The notes below the pieces were generated by a model, which saw nothing but the letters and a program-made list of their open reading frames with translations, searched no databases and had not been told where the DNA came from. Source: Pseudazoarcus pumilus (GTDB lineage: Bacteria > Pseudomonadota > Gammaproteobacteria > Burkholderiales > Rhodocyclaceae). From it: a stretch of 64,000 nt of DNA. This document shows, piece after piece, positions 18,898 through 30,943 of the stretch. Positions within the stretch are counted from its first letter, which is position 1; each line of letters opens with the position of its first letter. The translations under genes and the position numbers were made by a program. The stretch is from contig NZ_CP025682.1 of NCBI RefSeq assembly GCF_002872475.1, positions 3,100,001 through 3,164,000 on the forward strand. Reading direction: 5' to 3'.

Positions 18898-20194
18898 GCC
18901 GCGTCGCCGGAAAGCGCACGGCGAAACGGCTTCCCTTGCCGGGTGCGCTGTCGATGCACAGTTCCGCCTGATGTCGCGAAACGATGTGCTTGACGATGGC
19001 CAGCCCCAGACCCGTGCCGCCTGTTTCGCGGGAACGCCCCTTGTCGACGCGAAAGAATCGCTCGGTCAGGCGCGAGATGTTGCGCGCATCGATGCCGATG
19101 CCGTCATCGGTCACCGAGAACTCGCCACCGTCGTCGTCACTGCGCCACGCGAGCGCGATGCTGCCACCGGCCGGAGTATAGCGCACGGCGTTGCTGGCCA
19201 GATTGGCGAAGGCCGAATGCAGCTCCTTCTGACTGCCGAGCAGGATGTCGGCGCGGGCATCGTCGTGCAGATCCAGCGTGATCGCGTGGCGACCATTGGA
19301 TAGCAGTTCGGCCTCCTGCGCGATGGTGCGCAGCAGATCACCGACATCCACCCGTTCCTCGTGCGGCGCCGGCGCGCCGGTCTCCAACGCCGAGAGCGTG
19401 AGCAGATCCTCGATCAGACGCTGCATGCGCGTCGATTGCTCGAGCGCGAGATTCAGGAAGCGTTCCACGTCCTCACGCGGCAGATCGTCGAGTCCGTCGG
19501 CCACGGTCTCGACGAAGCCGGATACGACGGTCAGCGGCGTACGCAGTTCGTGCGAGACGTTGGCGATGAAATCCTGGCGCATGGTCTCGAGCTTTTCGAG
19601 CTGGGTGATGTCGCGCGAGATCAGCATCTTCTGGCCACCGCCGAAGGGCACGATCTGCACCAGCAGGCGCCGGTCGGTGCGCCGCGGCGAGGGAATCACC
19701 AGCGGCTCATCCGTTCCGCCCGCCTCGAGATAGGCCACCAGCTCGGGCACGCGCACGATCGCCACCAGAGGCAGGCCCACGTCCTTGGCCTGCGACAGCC
19801 CCAGGTGCTGCTCGGCTCGGCGATTCATCCATTCCACCGCATCGTTGGTGGACAGATACACGATGCCGTCGGGCATGGCCTCACCCGCGGAACGGAAACG
19901 CTCCAGCGTTTCCATGTGGCGCTGGCGTTCCTCGCGTCCGTCGCGCGCGCGGCATTCGAGTTCGTGGAACACGGGACGCCATGCGCCGTGGCCTTCGGGC
20001 GCCGGGGAGTCGTCGCGCAGGCGCGCCCACTGTGCGAGCCGCTGCAGGTTAGACAGATGATGGTCGAGCAGCCCCAGCAGTACGAGGATGAACACGCCGA
20101 CGCCGAACCACGGGCCGAAGGCGAAACCCACGACGAGCGCGATCAAGGCGCATACCAGAATGAAGATCAGCGATCCGGACCAGATCTTGTACAT
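18881..20194 (-). CDS. phoR: Phosphate regulon sensor kinase PhoR
   Basis: Membrane histidine kinase for phosphate starvation signalling, partner of PhoB. The 437-residue protein has two closely spaced N-terminal membrane segments (about residues 5-45) without a large periplasmic domain, as in PhoR. A PAS domain follows (about 100-195), then the phosphoacceptor H215 in NVSHELRTPL. The ATP-binding domain has N (NLASNAVRYTP), G1 (DDGIGID) and G2 (GGTGLGLAIVKHI) boxes. It follows phoB after 102 bp containing a large palindrome. PhoR identity rests on domain layout and pairing with phoB. Confidence 0.92.
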   Translation of the reverse strand: MYKIWSGSLIFILVCALIALVVGFAFGPWFGVGVFILVLLGLLDHHLSNLQRLAQWARLRDDSPAPEGHGAWRPVFHELECRARDGREERQRHMETLERFRSAGEAMPDGIVYLSTNDAVEWMNRRAEQHLGLSQAKDVGLPLVAIVRVPELVAYLEAGGTDEPLVIPSPRRTDRRLLVQIVPFGGGQKMLISRDITQLEKLETMRQDFIANVSHELRTPLTVVSGFVETVADGLDDLPREDVERFLNLALEQSTRMQRLIEDLLTLSALETGAPAPHEERVDVGDLLRTIAQEAELLSNGRHAITLDLHDDARADILLGSQKELHSAFANLASNAVRYTPAGGSIALAWRSDDDGGEFSVTDDGIGIDARNISRLTERFFRVDKGRSRETGGTGLGLAIVKHIVSRHQAELCIDSAPGKGSRFAVRFPATRLTRRP

Positions 20195-20268
20195 GGACGG
20201 GCTAACAGTGAAGGGCGGGACATCCGCGTGAGATGCGCTGGCACGGACCCTGATGCGACGCGCCCTCG

Positions 20269-20300
20269 ATGATTCGCGGGGCGCGCGCCCCGCGAATCAT
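20269..20300. terminator. Perfect 32-bp palindrome at the phoB stop codon
   Basis: Positions 20269-20300 are exactly self-complementary: arms starting ATGATTCGCGGG and ending CCCGCGAATCAT around a GC-alternating centre. The phoB stop codon (20297-20299) lies inside it. Neither side has a T-tract, so rather than a classical terminator it may be an attenuating or mRNA-stabilising hairpin between phoB and phoR, or a protein-binding palindrome. Confidence 0.55.
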
Positions 20301-20998
20301 ACCGCGGTGTCGATGCGGGTCGAGAAGCGGTAGCCGCTGCCGCGCACGGTCTGGATCAGCCCGTCGTGGCCGCTACCCTCGAGGGCTGAGCGCAGGCGAC
20401 GGATATGCACGTCGACGGTGCGCTCCTCGACGAAGACGTGGTCGCCCCATACCTGGTCGAGCAACTGGGTGCGCGAATGCACGCGTTCCGGGTGCGTCAT
20501 CAGGAAGTGCAGCAATCGGAACTCGGTCGGCCCCAGCGACAGCGACTGGTCGCCCGCCCGCACGCGGTGTGCGCCCGGATCGATGCACAGGCCGCCGAGC
20601 TCGACAGGATCATCCGTGACTTGCGGCGCGCGCCGGCGCAGCACGGCCTTGATGCGCGCGACCAGCTCGCGCGGGGAGAAGGGCTTGGTGATGTAGTCGT
20701 CGGCGCCCGTTTCCAGCCCCGTCACCTTGTCGGCCTCCTCGCCGCGCGCGGTGAGCATGATGATCGGCGTTGCACGGGTGCGCTCGTCGGCACGCAGGCG
20801 CCGCGCCAGTTCGACGCCGGACATGCCGGGCAGCATCCAGTCGAGGACGATCAGGTCCGGCAGCGCCTCGCGCACCAGTCGCTGTGCCGATTCGGCGTCG
20901 GCCACGCGCACCACGTTGTGGCCCGCGCGGGTCAGATTCACCGCGATCAGTTCCTGGATCGCCGGCTCGTCCTCGACGAGAAGGATGTTTGCAGCCAT
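20297..20998 (-). CDS. phoB: Phosphate regulon response regulator PhoB
   Basis: OmpR-family transcription factor activated by PhoR under phosphate limitation. The 233-residue protein has a receiver domain with phosphoacceptor D53 (IVLDWMLPG) and K105 (ITKPF), and a C-terminal winged helix (about 135-230) with the [21 protein letters not shown] and [11 protein letters not shown] elements typical of PhoB. The ATG at 20998 gives the normal length. A candidate Pho box and -10 lie directly upstream, consistent with autoregulation. The stop codon is inside a 32-bp palindrome. Confidence 0.95.
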   Translation of the reverse strand: MAANILLVEDEPAIQELIAVNLTRAGHNVVRVADAESAQRLVREALPDLIVLDWMLPGMSGVELARRLRADERTRATPIIMLTARGEEADKVTGLETGADDYITKPFSPRELVARIKAVLRRRAPQVTDDPVELGGLCIDPGAHRVRAGDQSLSLGPTEFRLLHFLMTHPERVHSRTQLLDQVWGDHVFVEERTVDVHIRRLRSALEGSGHDGLIQTVRGSGYRFSTRIDTAV

Positions 20999-21024
20999 GG
21001 GGTTCGCTCCATTCGTTTCCGCGC

Positions 21025-21058
21025 AGTCTATTGCAGAAGCTTGAAGCTTTTGTGACAG
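21025..21058 (-). promoter_or_regulatory. Candidate Pho box and -10 upstream of phoB
   Basis: On the minus strand an 18-bp Pho-box-like site (plus coordinates 21041-21058) begins with a perfect CTGTCA half followed by an A-run and a degenerate second half (three of six bases). Exactly 10 bp further is TAGACT (21025-21030), the -10 spacing expected of Pho promoters. The first base of phoB is 27 bp downstream of the -10. Confidence 0.5.
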
Positions 21059-21151
21059 GTAACCTGCCCCGGCTTCGCGTGGGGACCGAATACCGTGCTG
21101 CAGGCTTCGGGTATCATGATCGGTCACACAACCACGATTCGGCAAGGCACC

Positions 21152-21577
21152 ATGGCAGGACTCGATTCGACCACTCCGAAACCGACCGGCATCACCGTGC
21201 ACCGCAAGTCCAGGGAGCTCGAACTGCGCTTTGACGACGGCAACGTCTTCCACCTGCCGTTCGAGTTCCTGCGCGTGTTTTCGCCGTCGGCGGAAGTCCG
21301 CGGCCATGGGCCGGGCCAGGAAGTCCTGCAACTGGGCAAACGCGACGTCGACATCCTCGCGGTCGAACCGGTGGGCAACTACGCGATCCGTCCGCGCTTC
21401 GACGACGGCCACGACAGCGGCCTGTATTCCTGGGATTATCTGTACGAGCTCGGCACGCAGCGCGAGCAGATGTGGCGCCGCTATCTCGAAGAGCTGGAGC
21501 GGACCGGCGGCAGCCGCGATCCGGCGCTGGCGCCACCGCCTGCGCCCAAGGGCGGATGCGGCTCGCACGGGCACTGA
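21152..21577 (+). CDS. DUF971 family protein
   Basis: A 141-residue protein of the DUF971 (gamma-butyrobetaine hydroxylase-like N-terminal) family. The core shows the [28 protein letters not shown] pattern, V-G-NYAIRP and a [12 protein letters not shown] motif. The C-terminus is proline- and glycine-rich, ending KGGCGSHGH. The family is proposed to be linked to iron-sulfur or metal handling, but no activity is established. The start at 21152 was chosen over upstream ATGs because homologous sequence begins shortly after it. It lies 3 bp before ubiE, a common arrangement in betaproteobacteria. Confidence 0.87.
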   Translation: MAGLDSTTPKPTGITVHRKSRELELRFDDGNVFHLPFEFLRVFSPSAEVRGHGPGQEVLQLGKRDVDILAVEPVGNYAIRPRFDDGHDSGLYSWDYLYELGTQREQMWRRYLEELERTGGSRDPALAPPPAPKGGCGSHGH

Positions 21578-21580
21578 CGC

Positions 21581-22318
21581 ATGGACGACAAACAGACCCA
21601 CTTCGGATTCCGCACGGTCGCCGAAGGCGAAAAGCGCCACCGCGTGGCACAGGTGTTCTCGTCGGTGGCCGGTCGCTACGACGTCATGAACGACCTCATG
21701 TCGATGGGCCTGCATCGCCTTTGGAAGCGCTTTGCGATTGGGCTTTCGGGCGTGCGCGAGGGCTCGCGCGTACTCGACGTGGCCGGAGGCACGGCGGATC
21801 TTTCGCTGGCCTTCGCGCGACGCGTCGGCACCTCGGGGCAGGTCTGGCTGACCGACATCAACCACGCGATGCTCTCGGTCGGGCGTGACCGCGTGGTCGA
21901 CGCGGGCTACGCATTGCCGGTGGCGCAGTGCGACGCGGAACGGCTGCCCTTCCCTTCGAATCACTTCGACTGCGTCACGGTGGCCTTCGGCCTGCGCAAC
22001 ATGACGCACAAGGACGTCGCGCTGGCCGAGATGACCCGCGTGCTGCGTCCGGGCGGGCGGCTGCTGGTGCTCGAGTTTTCCAAGGTATGGGCGCCGCTCG
22101 CACCGGCCTACGACTTCTATTCGTTCAAGGTGCTGCCATGGATGGGCGCGCGGGTCGCGGACGACGCTGACAGCTACCGCTATCTGGCCGAATCGATCCG
22201 CATGCATCCGGACCAGCCCTCGCTCGGCGCGATGATGGAACAGGCCGGGCTGTCGCGGGTCGAATGGTTCAACATGACCGGCGGCGTCGTCGCGCTGCAC
22301 CGGGGCTACAAGATCTGA
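21581..22318 (+). CDS. ubiE: Ubiquinone/menaquinone methyltransferase UbiE
   Basis: SAM-dependent C-methyltransferase of quinone biosynthesis, converting demethoxy- or demethyl-quinol intermediates. The 245-residue protein has the UbiE signatures [21 protein letters not shown], the SAM-binding [11 protein letters not shown] and the [19 protein letters not shown] region, ending [12 protein letters not shown]. It belongs to a plus-strand cluster with DUF971, a Tim44-domain gene and ubiJ. Confidence 0.96.
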   Translation: MDDKQTHFGFRTVAEGEKRHRVAQVFSSVAGRYDVMNDLMSMGLHRLWKRFAIGLSGVREGSRVLDVAGGTADLSLAFARRVGTSGQVWLTDINHAMLSVGRDRVVDAGYALPVAQCDAERLPFPSNHFDCVTVAFGLRNMTHKDVALAEMTRVLRPGGRLLVLEFSKVWAPLAPAYDFYSFKVLPWMGARVADDADSYRYLAESIRMHPDQPSLGAMMEQAGLSRVEWFNMTGGVVALHRGYKI

Positions 22319-22321
22319 ACG

Positions 22322-22340
22322 GGGCGCGCGCCGCGCGCCC
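22322..22340. terminator. GC hairpin between ubiE and the Tim44-domain gene
   Basis: GGGCGCGCG and CGCGCGCCC flank a single C, giving a perfect stem right after the ubiE stop. A second, smaller stem (GCCGG/CCGGC) follows it. There is no T-tract; an attenuating or stabilising intergenic hairpin is more likely than full termination. Confidence 0.35.
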
Positions 22341-22389
22341 GTAAAGCCGGCGCCCGACCGGCATTCCCTTGCTAGGAGCCAACATCGCA

Positions 22390-23247
22390 ATGAAGCACTT
22401 CGTGATCACCCTGGTGGCCGTCCTGTTTACCTTCGGCATGTTCGTACCCGACGCCGAGGCGCGCCGCTTCGGCGGCGGTGGCAGCTTCGGCATGCAGCGG
22501 CAGATGTCGCCCCCGCAATCGCCGCGCCCCGCGGCGCAGGCACCGGTGCGTCCGGGCGCGCAGGCCGCGCCCAACCGCTCGTCGTGGATGGGACCGATTG
22601 CCGGCCTGGCCGCGGGCCTGGGTCTGGCCGCGCTGTTCTCGCATCTGGGGCTGGGCGAGGGCTTCGCCTCCTTCGTGCTCATCGCACTGATGGTGTTCGC
22701 CGGCGTGATGCTGTTCCGCTTCCTGGCACGCCGCGCCCTTGAAGGCCAGCAGGCGCAGAGCGCACAACGCATGCAGTACGCCGGAAACGCACCGGGCGCT
22801 TTCGGTGGCGCGGCGCCGGCATCGATGGCCGAGATGGGTGGCGCGGCATCGCCGGTGCAGCAGGACGATCTGCGCAGTCAACTCGACGAGGCGGCCTTCC
22901 TGCGCCAGGCCAAGCTCAATTTCATCCGCCTGCAGGCGGCCAACGACCGCGGCGATCTGGCCGACATCCGCGAGTTCACCACACCCGAGGTGTTCGCCGA
23001 GATCCGCATGCAGATGGCCGACGCACCGACGGGGCCGGTCCAGCACACCGATGTGATCGATCTCGATGCCGAGGTTCTCGAGGTGACCGAGGAGAGCGGG
23101 CGCTACGTCGTCAGCGTACGCTTCACCGGTCTGCTGCGCGAGGAGGCCGACAGCCCGCCGGCGCACTTCGACGAGATCTGGCATCTGGTCAAGGAGCGCG
23201 AGGGCACGAGTGGCTGGCGGGTGGCCGGCATTCAGCAGGCCGGCTGA
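22390..23247 (+). CDS. Tim44-like domain membrane protein
   Basis: A 285-residue protein with a signal peptide ([20 protein letters not shown]), a low-complexity Gly/Pro/Ala/Gln linker and a hydrophobic, glycine-rich pair of segments (about residues 72-118). A C-terminal Tim44-like domain follows (about 160-283, [35 protein letters not shown]). This architecture is common in betaproteobacteria next to ubiE. The bacterial role is not established; the mitochondrial domain binds membranes and import machinery. The start at 22390 is the one that yields the signal peptide. Confidence 0.85.
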   Translation: MKHFVITLVAVLFTFGMFVPDAEARRFGGGGSFGMQRQMSPPQSPRPAAQAPVRPGAQAAPNRSSWMGPIAGLAAGLGLAALFSHLGLGEGFASFVLIALMVFAGVMLFRFLARRALEGQQAQSAQRMQYAGNAPGAFGGAAPASMAEMGGAASPVQQDDLRSQLDEAAFLRQAKLNFIRLQAANDRGDLADIREFTTPEVFAEIRMQMADAPTGPVQHTDVIDLDAEVLEVTEESGRYVVSVRFTGLLREEADSPPAHFDEIWHLVKEREGTSGWRVAGIQQAG

Positions 23248-23262
23248 GTCCTGCACGCGCCC

Positions 23263-23850
23263 ATGTTCGATCGCGTTTTCGTTCGCGCAGTCGATCATCT
23301 GCTCGCCGACGCGCCCTGGGCGCGCGAGCGACTGATGCCCCATGCCGACTGCGTGCTGCACGTCGACAGCGTGCCGTTCGAGGTACGTGCCCGCATCACC
23401 GACGAGGGGCTGCTCGACGCGGCAGATGCGGATCAGGTTGCATCGGTACGGATCACGCTGCCGCTGGGCGAGATGCCTGCAGCCCTCGCTTCGGGTGGAC
23501 TCGCAAAGGCCTTCGGCCGGGCGCGCATCGAAGGCGACGCGGAACTGGCCGAGACGCTGGGTTTCGTGTTTCGCAACCTCGAATGGGATGTCGAGGAAGA
23601 TCTGGCACGCGTAGTCGGCGACATCCCGGCCCACCGACTGGCCGATGCGGCGCGCGCCTTGCGCTCCGGTGCAGCACGTGGCGCCGAAGCGCTGCGCGGA
23701 AACGTCGGCGAGTACCTCAGCGAGGAGTCCGGGCTGCTGGCGACGCGTCCTCAGCTCGAGGCCTTCCGCGGAGAAGTGGCCACCCTGCGTGACGCGCTCG
23801 CGCGGCTGGAGAAACGTGTGTCGCGGGTGGAGCGCAAGTTGCATCGCTAG
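23263..23850 (+). CDS. ubiJ: Ubiquinone biosynthesis accessory factor UbiJ (SCP2 domain)
   Basis: A 195-residue SCP2-type lipid-binding protein that in E. coli belongs to the soluble Ubi complex and holds the hydrophobic quinone precursors. The N-terminal SCP2 fold (about residues 15-115, with ALASGGLAKAFGRARIEGDAELAETL) is followed by a helical coiled coil typical of UbiJ (LEAFRGEVATLRDALARLEKR). It starts 15 bp after the Tim44-domain gene. ubiB, which often follows ubiJ, is absent here: the next element is the insertion sequence and then the convergent atp operon. Confidence 0.85.
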   Translation: MFDRVFVRAVDHLLADAPWARERLMPHADCVLHVDSVPFEVRARITDEGLLDAADADQVASVRITLPLGEMPAALASGGLAKAFGRARIEGDAELAETLGFVFRNLEWDVEEDLARVVGDIPAHRLADAARALRSGAARGAEALRGNVGEYLSEESGLLATRPQLEAFRGEVATLRDALARLEKRVSRVERKLHR

Positions 23851-23872
23851 GGCGACTCCCCGACGAAGGGCA

Positions 23873-23880
23873 AAAAAAAA
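23873..23880. repeat. Left 8-bp target-site duplication of the IS
   Basis: Eight A residues directly outside the left inverted repeat, matching the eight A residues outside the right end (25193-25200). The left run is nine A long in total, so the exact duplicated register cannot be fixed. Confidence 0.75.
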
Positions 23881-23905
23881 GGTTCATCGCGCTTTTCCGG
23901 GGAAG
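23881..23905 (+). repeat. Left terminal inverted repeat of the IS
   Basis: Starts GGTTCATCGCG and ends GGGGAAG; pairs with the right end at 25168-25192 in 19 of 25 positions. The transposase stop codon (23884-23886) lies within it. Confidence 0.85.
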
Positions 23906-25095
23906 GCATCCTTGATCTTGAGGAAGAAGTAGGCTGAGTCGCGGAATCCATAGGCCATGCGCTTGATGACCTTGATGCGGTTGTTGACGCCCTCCAGAAC
24001 GCTAGTGTTGAGCGGGAAGATGGCCGAGGCGAGGATGCCGCGTAGGTACTTGCGCAGCCGTTTCGCGAAGGCAATAGCTGGGGCGATGCCACTGTCGATA
24101 GCCATGCGGTACCAATCTTTCCATCTGCGAGCACCTTCGCGCACGGTCGGTGCAAACCAGATTTCCTTGATCGCGGTCTTGAGCAGGTAGACGGTGGCCA
24201 GCGGTGCATTGGCCGCCAACAACTCGTCGAGCTTGACTGCTTGCTCGCTGCCGAGGTTGTCGCGGTTGCGCAGCAGCAACCAGCGAGAACGCTTGATCAC
24301 TTTGCGCTGTGCGGGTGCGCTGCGCAAGGCGTTGGCCTGATCGACGCGCACCCGATCAACGACGTCCCGGCCGAAGCGCGCAACGGCGTGAAACAGGTCA
24401 TAGACCACCTCAGCGCTCGGACAATGGGCGCGTACTTCCAGATCGAAGGCCGTGTTCATGTCCATGGCGACCGCCTCGATGCGCTGACAGCCTTGTTTGC
24501 CGAGCAACTGGAAAAACGGTCGGACCGCGGCGCGGCTGTTGCCTTCGCCGACCCACAGCACACGCATGCGCTCTGCATCCATGATTACCGTCGCGTAGCG
24601 GTGCCCCTTGTGTAGTGCGAACTCATCCATCACCAGCCGTCGCACACCCTGCGCCTCGAAAGCGCCGTGTTGGGCTTGCAGGCGCCGCTGATCGATGCGC
24701 TCGATGGTGTGCCAGTGCAAGCCGGTCAGTTGGGCTACGTGGGCAATCGGCAGGATCTTTACGAGCGCCTCGACCCAGGCCCGCAGCCGGTGCGTGATGC
24801 GCTCGCCCGCATCGAGCCAACTCAGGCGCTCGGCGGCGCGCGCACCACAGTGGTAGCAGTCGAGCCGGCGAATCGGCACATCCAGCCAGACCCGTCGGTC
24901 GAACCAGTCTCGCTCGCGCACCAGCCGTCGTCGACGTTCGTGCAGCAGCACGCAGTCACTGCCACAACGACCACATCGGGGACGGTAGGAGGGCTCTTCA
25001 CACAGATGTAGAAGCAACGAGCCATCGGCACGTTCTTCGTAGGAATCCACAACATGGCCTTCCCAGAAGACCATGTCCAACATAGCATCTCGCAT
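23884..25095 (-). CDS. tnp: ISL3-family transposase
   Basis: Transposase of about 403 residues filling the element. An N-terminal zinc-ribbon is visible (CGRCGSDC and, further on, CYHCG), followed by a helix-turn-helix region (IAHVAQLTGLHWHTIERID). The DDE catalytic domain has the first D in RLVMDEFALHKGH, the second in VAMDMNTAF and the E in SVLEGVNNRIKVIKR. ATG at 25095 is chosen; the frame stays open to a TTG at 25161 inside the right end. No frameshift or internal stop is present, so the gene looks functional. Confidence 0.92.
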   Translation of the reverse strand: MRDAMLDMVFWEGHVVDSYEERADGSLLLHLCEEPSYRPRCGRCGSDCVLLHERRRRLVRERDWFDRRVWLDVPIRRLDCYHCGARAAERLSWLDAGERITHRLRAWVEALVKILPIAHVAQLTGLHWHTIERIDQRRLQAQHGAFEAQGVRRLVMDEFALHKGHRYATVIMDAERMRVLWVGEGNSRAAVRPFFQLLGKQGCQRIEAVAMDMNTAFDLEVRAHCPSAEVVYDLFHAVARFGRDVVDRVRVDQANALRSAPAQRKVIKRSRWLLLRNRDNLGSEQAVKLDELLAANAPLATVYLLKTAIKEIWFAPTVREGARRWKDWYRMAIDSGIAPAIAFAKRLRKYLRGILASAIFPLNTSVLEGVNNRIKVIKRMAYGFRDSAYFFLKIKDAFPGKAR

Positions 25096-25167
25096 GACGG
25101 GGAAGAGGAAGGGGATCGGTTTGTTTGGCGACTGCCAATTTACCAACCTCCGACCCGTCAACCACTA

Positions 25168-25192
25168 CTTCCCCCAAATCACGCGAAGAACC
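25168..25192 (-). repeat. Right terminal inverted repeat of the IS
   Basis: Read on the minus strand it starts GGTTCTTCGCG and ends GGGGGAAG, matching the left end in 19 of 25 positions, including the outer GGTTC and TCGCG blocks. Confidence 0.85.
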
Positions 25193-25200
25193 AAAAAAAA
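25193..25200. repeat. Right 8-bp target-site duplication of the IS
   Basis: A8 immediately outside the right inverted repeat. It doubles as the T8 tract of the atp operon terminator when read on the minus strand. Confidence 0.75.
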
Positions 25201-25225
25201 CGACCGCCGCGGCGGTCGTTTTTTT
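25193..25225. terminator. Bidirectional intrinsic terminator of the atp operon
   Basis: An 18-bp perfect GC palindrome (25201-25218, CGACCGCCG/CGGCGGTCG) is flanked by A8 on the left and T7 on the right, so it can terminate transcription on both strands. It lies 16 bp beyond the atpC stop. The plus-strand side once served the ubiJ operon but is now separated from it by the insertion sequence. Confidence 0.88.
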
Positions 25226-25241
25226 CGTCGAGGCGCGTCGT

Positions 25242-25667
25242 TCAGTGACCGCGCTTCTTCATCTTCTGGATCGCCTGGATCTGCGCGATCGCCTCCATCA
25301 GTTCGGCCTGGGCCTTGGCGTAGTCGATCTGCGCGCCTCGATCGTGCAACGCCTCTTCGGCAAGCCGCTTGGCCTCCAGCGCCTTGGCTTCGTCCAGATC
25401 CGCACCGCGGATCGCGGTGTCGGCGAGCACCGTCACCAGACCCGGCTGCACTTCGAGCAGACCGCCGGCGACGAAGATCAGTTCTTCCTCATCCTTGTCG
25501 GCGAGCTTGACGCGTACCGCGCCGGGGCGGATGCGCGTGAGCAGCGGCATGTGGCCGGGCAGAATGCCCAGTTCGCCGGCTTCACCGGGCAGGACGACGA
25601 ATTCCGCCAGTCCGGAGAACAACTGTTCCTCTGCACTGACGACGTCCACGTGAACAGTCATGGCCAT
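25242..25667 (-). CDS. atpC: ATP synthase epsilon subunit
   Basis: Central-stalk subunit of F1 that regulates ATP hydrolysis. The 141-residue protein has the beta-sandwich N-terminal domain ([26 protein letters not shown]) and the C-terminal helical hairpin (about residues 90-140). ATG at 25667 has an AGGA ribosome-binding site at suitable spacing; a second ATG six bases on is possible. It is the last gene of the atp operon, followed by a strong terminator. Confidence 0.96.
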   Translation of the reverse strand: MAMTVHVDVVSAEEQLFSGLAEFVVLPGEAGELGILPGHMPLLTRIRPGAVRVKLADKDEEELIFVAGGLLEVQPGLVTVLADTAIRGADLDEAKALEAKRLAEEALHDRGAQIDYAKAQAELMEAIAQIQAIQKMKKRGH

Positions 25668-25719
25668 GGGGTGTCCTTATGTTCTGCGTTGCGGCGGGTC
25701 GCCCCGCCGCAGCACGCTT

Positions 25720-27150
<1,431 letters not shown>

Positions 27151-28020
27151 TTACACCGCGGCTGCGCCGCCGACGATCTCCGAAAGTTCCTTGGTGATCG
27201 CGGCCTGGCGGGTCTTGTTGTAGACCAGCTGCAAGTCGCCGATGACAGTCTTTGCGTTGTCCGAAGCGGCCTTCATCGCCACCATGCGCGCGCTCTGCTC
27301 GGACGCCATGTTCTCGACCACGCCCTGATAGACGAGCGTCTCGACGTAGCGAATCAGCAACTCGTCGACGACGGCCTCCGGCGTGGGCTCGTAGAGGTAG
27401 TCCCAGGACGCGTCCGGCGTGCCGAGCTGCTCGCCGGTCACCGGCAGCAGCTGTTCGAGCACCGGCTCCTGCTTCATGGTATTCACGAAGCGGGTGTAGG
27501 CGAGATAGACGGTATCGAGCTCTTCCTCGCGGAAGGCATCGAGCACGACCTTCATCGGGCCGATGATCTTGTCGAGGTGCGGCGTGTCACCGAGCTGGGT
27601 GATGTGCGACACGACCTGCGCGCCGATGCGCTGCATGAAGCCCAGGCCCTTGTTGCCGATGCAGCACACACGGATCTCGGAAGCGCCACTGCCTTCCCAC
27701 TGCTTCATCGCGTTGATGACGATGCGCTGGATGTTGGTGTTCAGACCCCCACACAGCCCCTTGTCGGACGTCACGATGATCAGGCCGATCTTCTTGCCTT
27801 CGGCCTTGCGCACGACGAACGGATGGCGGTAGTCGGCCACGTTCGCGTCGGACAGGTTGGCGGCGAGCTGGCGGATCTTCTCGGCGTAGGGACGGGCGCC
27901 ACGCATCCGCTCCTGCGCCTTGCGCATCTTGGACGCGGCGACCATCTCCATCGCCTTGGTGATCTTGCGCGTGTTCTGGACGCTCTTGATCTTGGTCCGG
28001 ATTTCCTTACCGCTTGCCAT
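27151..28020 (-). CDS. atpG: ATP synthase gamma subunit
   Basis: Rotor shaft subunit of F1. The 289-residue protein has the N-terminal coiled-coil helix ([30 protein letters not shown]), the central Rossmann-like domain ([16 protein letters not shown]) and the conserved C-terminal helix ([37 protein letters not shown]). Normal length, 21 bp from atpA. Confidence 0.98.
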   Translation of the reverse strand: MASGKEIRTKIKSVQNTRKITKAMEMVAASKMRKAQERMRGARPYAEKIRQLAANLSDANVADYRHPFVVRKAEGKKIGLIIVTSDKGLCGGLNTNIQRIVINAMKQWEGSGASEIRVCCIGNKGLGFMQRIGAQVVSHITQLGDTPHLDKIIGPMKVVLDAFREEELDTVYLAYTRFVNTMKQEPVLEQLLPVTGEQLGTPDASWDYLYEPTPEAVVDELLIRYVETLVYQGVVENMASEQSARMVAMKAASDNAKTVIGDLQLVYNKTRQAAITKELSEIVGGAAAV

Positions 28021-28041
28021 AAATCAGCCTCCCTCGCGGTC

Positions 28042-29580
<1,539 letters not shown>

Positions 29581-29593
29581 TTTGCGATAACTC

Positions 29594-30130
29594 CTAGTTC
29601 TTGAGCGCAGCGGCCATGTTCGCGAGCTTTCCGCGGACCGAGGTGTCGATGACGTCGTCGCCGACCGCGATGCGCACGCCGCCGATGAGCTCCGGATCCA
29701 CGCGCACGTGGACGTTCAGCTTGGCCTTGAAGTGGGCTTCGAGGTCTTTCTGGAGCTTGGCGCGCGCGGCGTCGTCGAGCGGGAAGGCGGAACTGACGTC
29801 GGCTTCGAGCACCCCTTCGTGCCCGTTCTTCTTCTGCACGAACAGGTCGCGGATCTGGGGCAGCACCTGCAGACGGTCGTTCTCGACCAGGATGCGGACG
29901 AAGTTCTGCTGGTCGGCACCGAGCCCCTCGCCGGCGACGCCCGTGACCAGGGCGCACACCTGTTCGTCGGTGAGCTTCGGATCGCGGACGGCGGCCTGCA
30001 TGGCCTCGTCCGAAACGATGGCGGACAGGCGATCGAGCAGGTCGAGCCACTGCCCCAGTGCCTTTTCCGCCTTCGCCTGCTCGAACGCGGCGTCCGCGTA
30101 GGGGCGCGCGATGGTGAGGTTCTCGGCCAT
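29594..30130 (-). CDS. atpH: ATP synthase delta subunit
   Basis: Peripheral stalk subunit connecting the b subunits to F1. The 178-residue protein begins with the helical [16 protein letters not shown]-type domain (here [16 protein letters not shown]) and ends with the family C-terminal signature [20 protein letters not shown]. It starts 3 bp after atpF. Confidence 0.96.
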   Translation of the reverse strand: MAENLTIARPYADAAFEQAKAEKALGQWLDLLDRLSAIVSDEAMQAAVRDPKLTDEQVCALVTGVAGEGLGADQQNFVRILVENDRLQVLPQIRDLFVQKKNGHEGVLEADVSSAFPLDDAARAKLQKDLEAHFKAKLNVHVRVDPELIGGVRIAVGDDVIDTSVRGKLANMAAALKN

Positions 30131-30133
30131 GAC

Positions 30134-30607
30134 TTAGTGCAGTTCCTTCTTCAGGTTGGCAAGCAGCTCGGCGTGCGCCTTGGCGTCGATCTCGCGGCGC
30201 AGGATCTTCTCGGCGCCGGACACCGCGAGCACGGCGACCTGCTCGCGCAGATCATCCTTGGCGCGCTGCATCGCCGCACCGGCTTCCTTCTCGGCCGCGG
30301 TACGCGCCTGCTCGACCATGCGTGCAGCTTCGCCACGCGCCTCTTCGATCAGCTTGGCGGCCTGCTTTTCCGCAGCCGCACGGACATCGCCTGCCGATTC
30401 GCGCGCCTTGCGCATCTCGTCGACGGCTTTCTTTTCGGCACGCTCGAGGTCGGATTTGGCCTTGTCCGCAGCTGCCAGCCCGTCGGCGATCTTCGCCGCG
30501 CGCTCGTCGAGTGCCTTCATGATCGGCGGCCACACGAACTTCATCGTGAACCAGCCGAGAATGAAGAACACAACGATCTGGGCTATCAGGGTTGCGTTCA
30601 GATTCAC
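30134..30607 (-). CDS. atpF: ATP synthase b subunit
   Basis: Membrane-anchored peripheral stalk subunit. The 157-residue protein has one N-terminal membrane segment ([20 protein letters not shown]) followed by a long charged, alanine-rich helix that forms the b-dimer coiled coil. Standard length for a proteobacterial b subunit; it lies between atpE and atpH. Confidence 0.97.
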   Translation of the reverse strand: MNLNATLIAQIVVFFILGWFTMKFVWPPIMKALDERAAKIADGLAAADKAKSDLERAEKKAVDEMRKARESAGDVRAAAEKQAAKLIEEARGEAARMVEQARTAAEKEAGAAMQRAKDDLREQVAVLAVSGAEKILRREIDAKAHAELLANLKKELH

Positions 30608-30644
30608 GTTTCTTGACCCTCGTTGGGTTGAGAGGTGGTAAGGC

Positions 30645-30914
<270 letters not shown>

Positions 30915-30943
30915 CTAGGAAAAGCTCGGGATGATACAGAAAA

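Larger units (their letters stand above)
23881..25192 (-). mobile_element. Complete ISL3-family insertion sequence, 1312 bp
   Basis: The element has 25-bp imperfect terminal inverted repeats (19 of 25 positions match; outer ends GGTTC-W-TCGCG) at 23881-23905 and 25168-25192. It is flanked by an A8 direct repeat on each side. Size, single transposase gene and 8-bp duplication all fit ISL3. Both ends and the transposase are intact, so it may still be active. It sits inside the A-tract of the bidirectional terminator between ubiJ and atpC. Confidence 0.9.
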
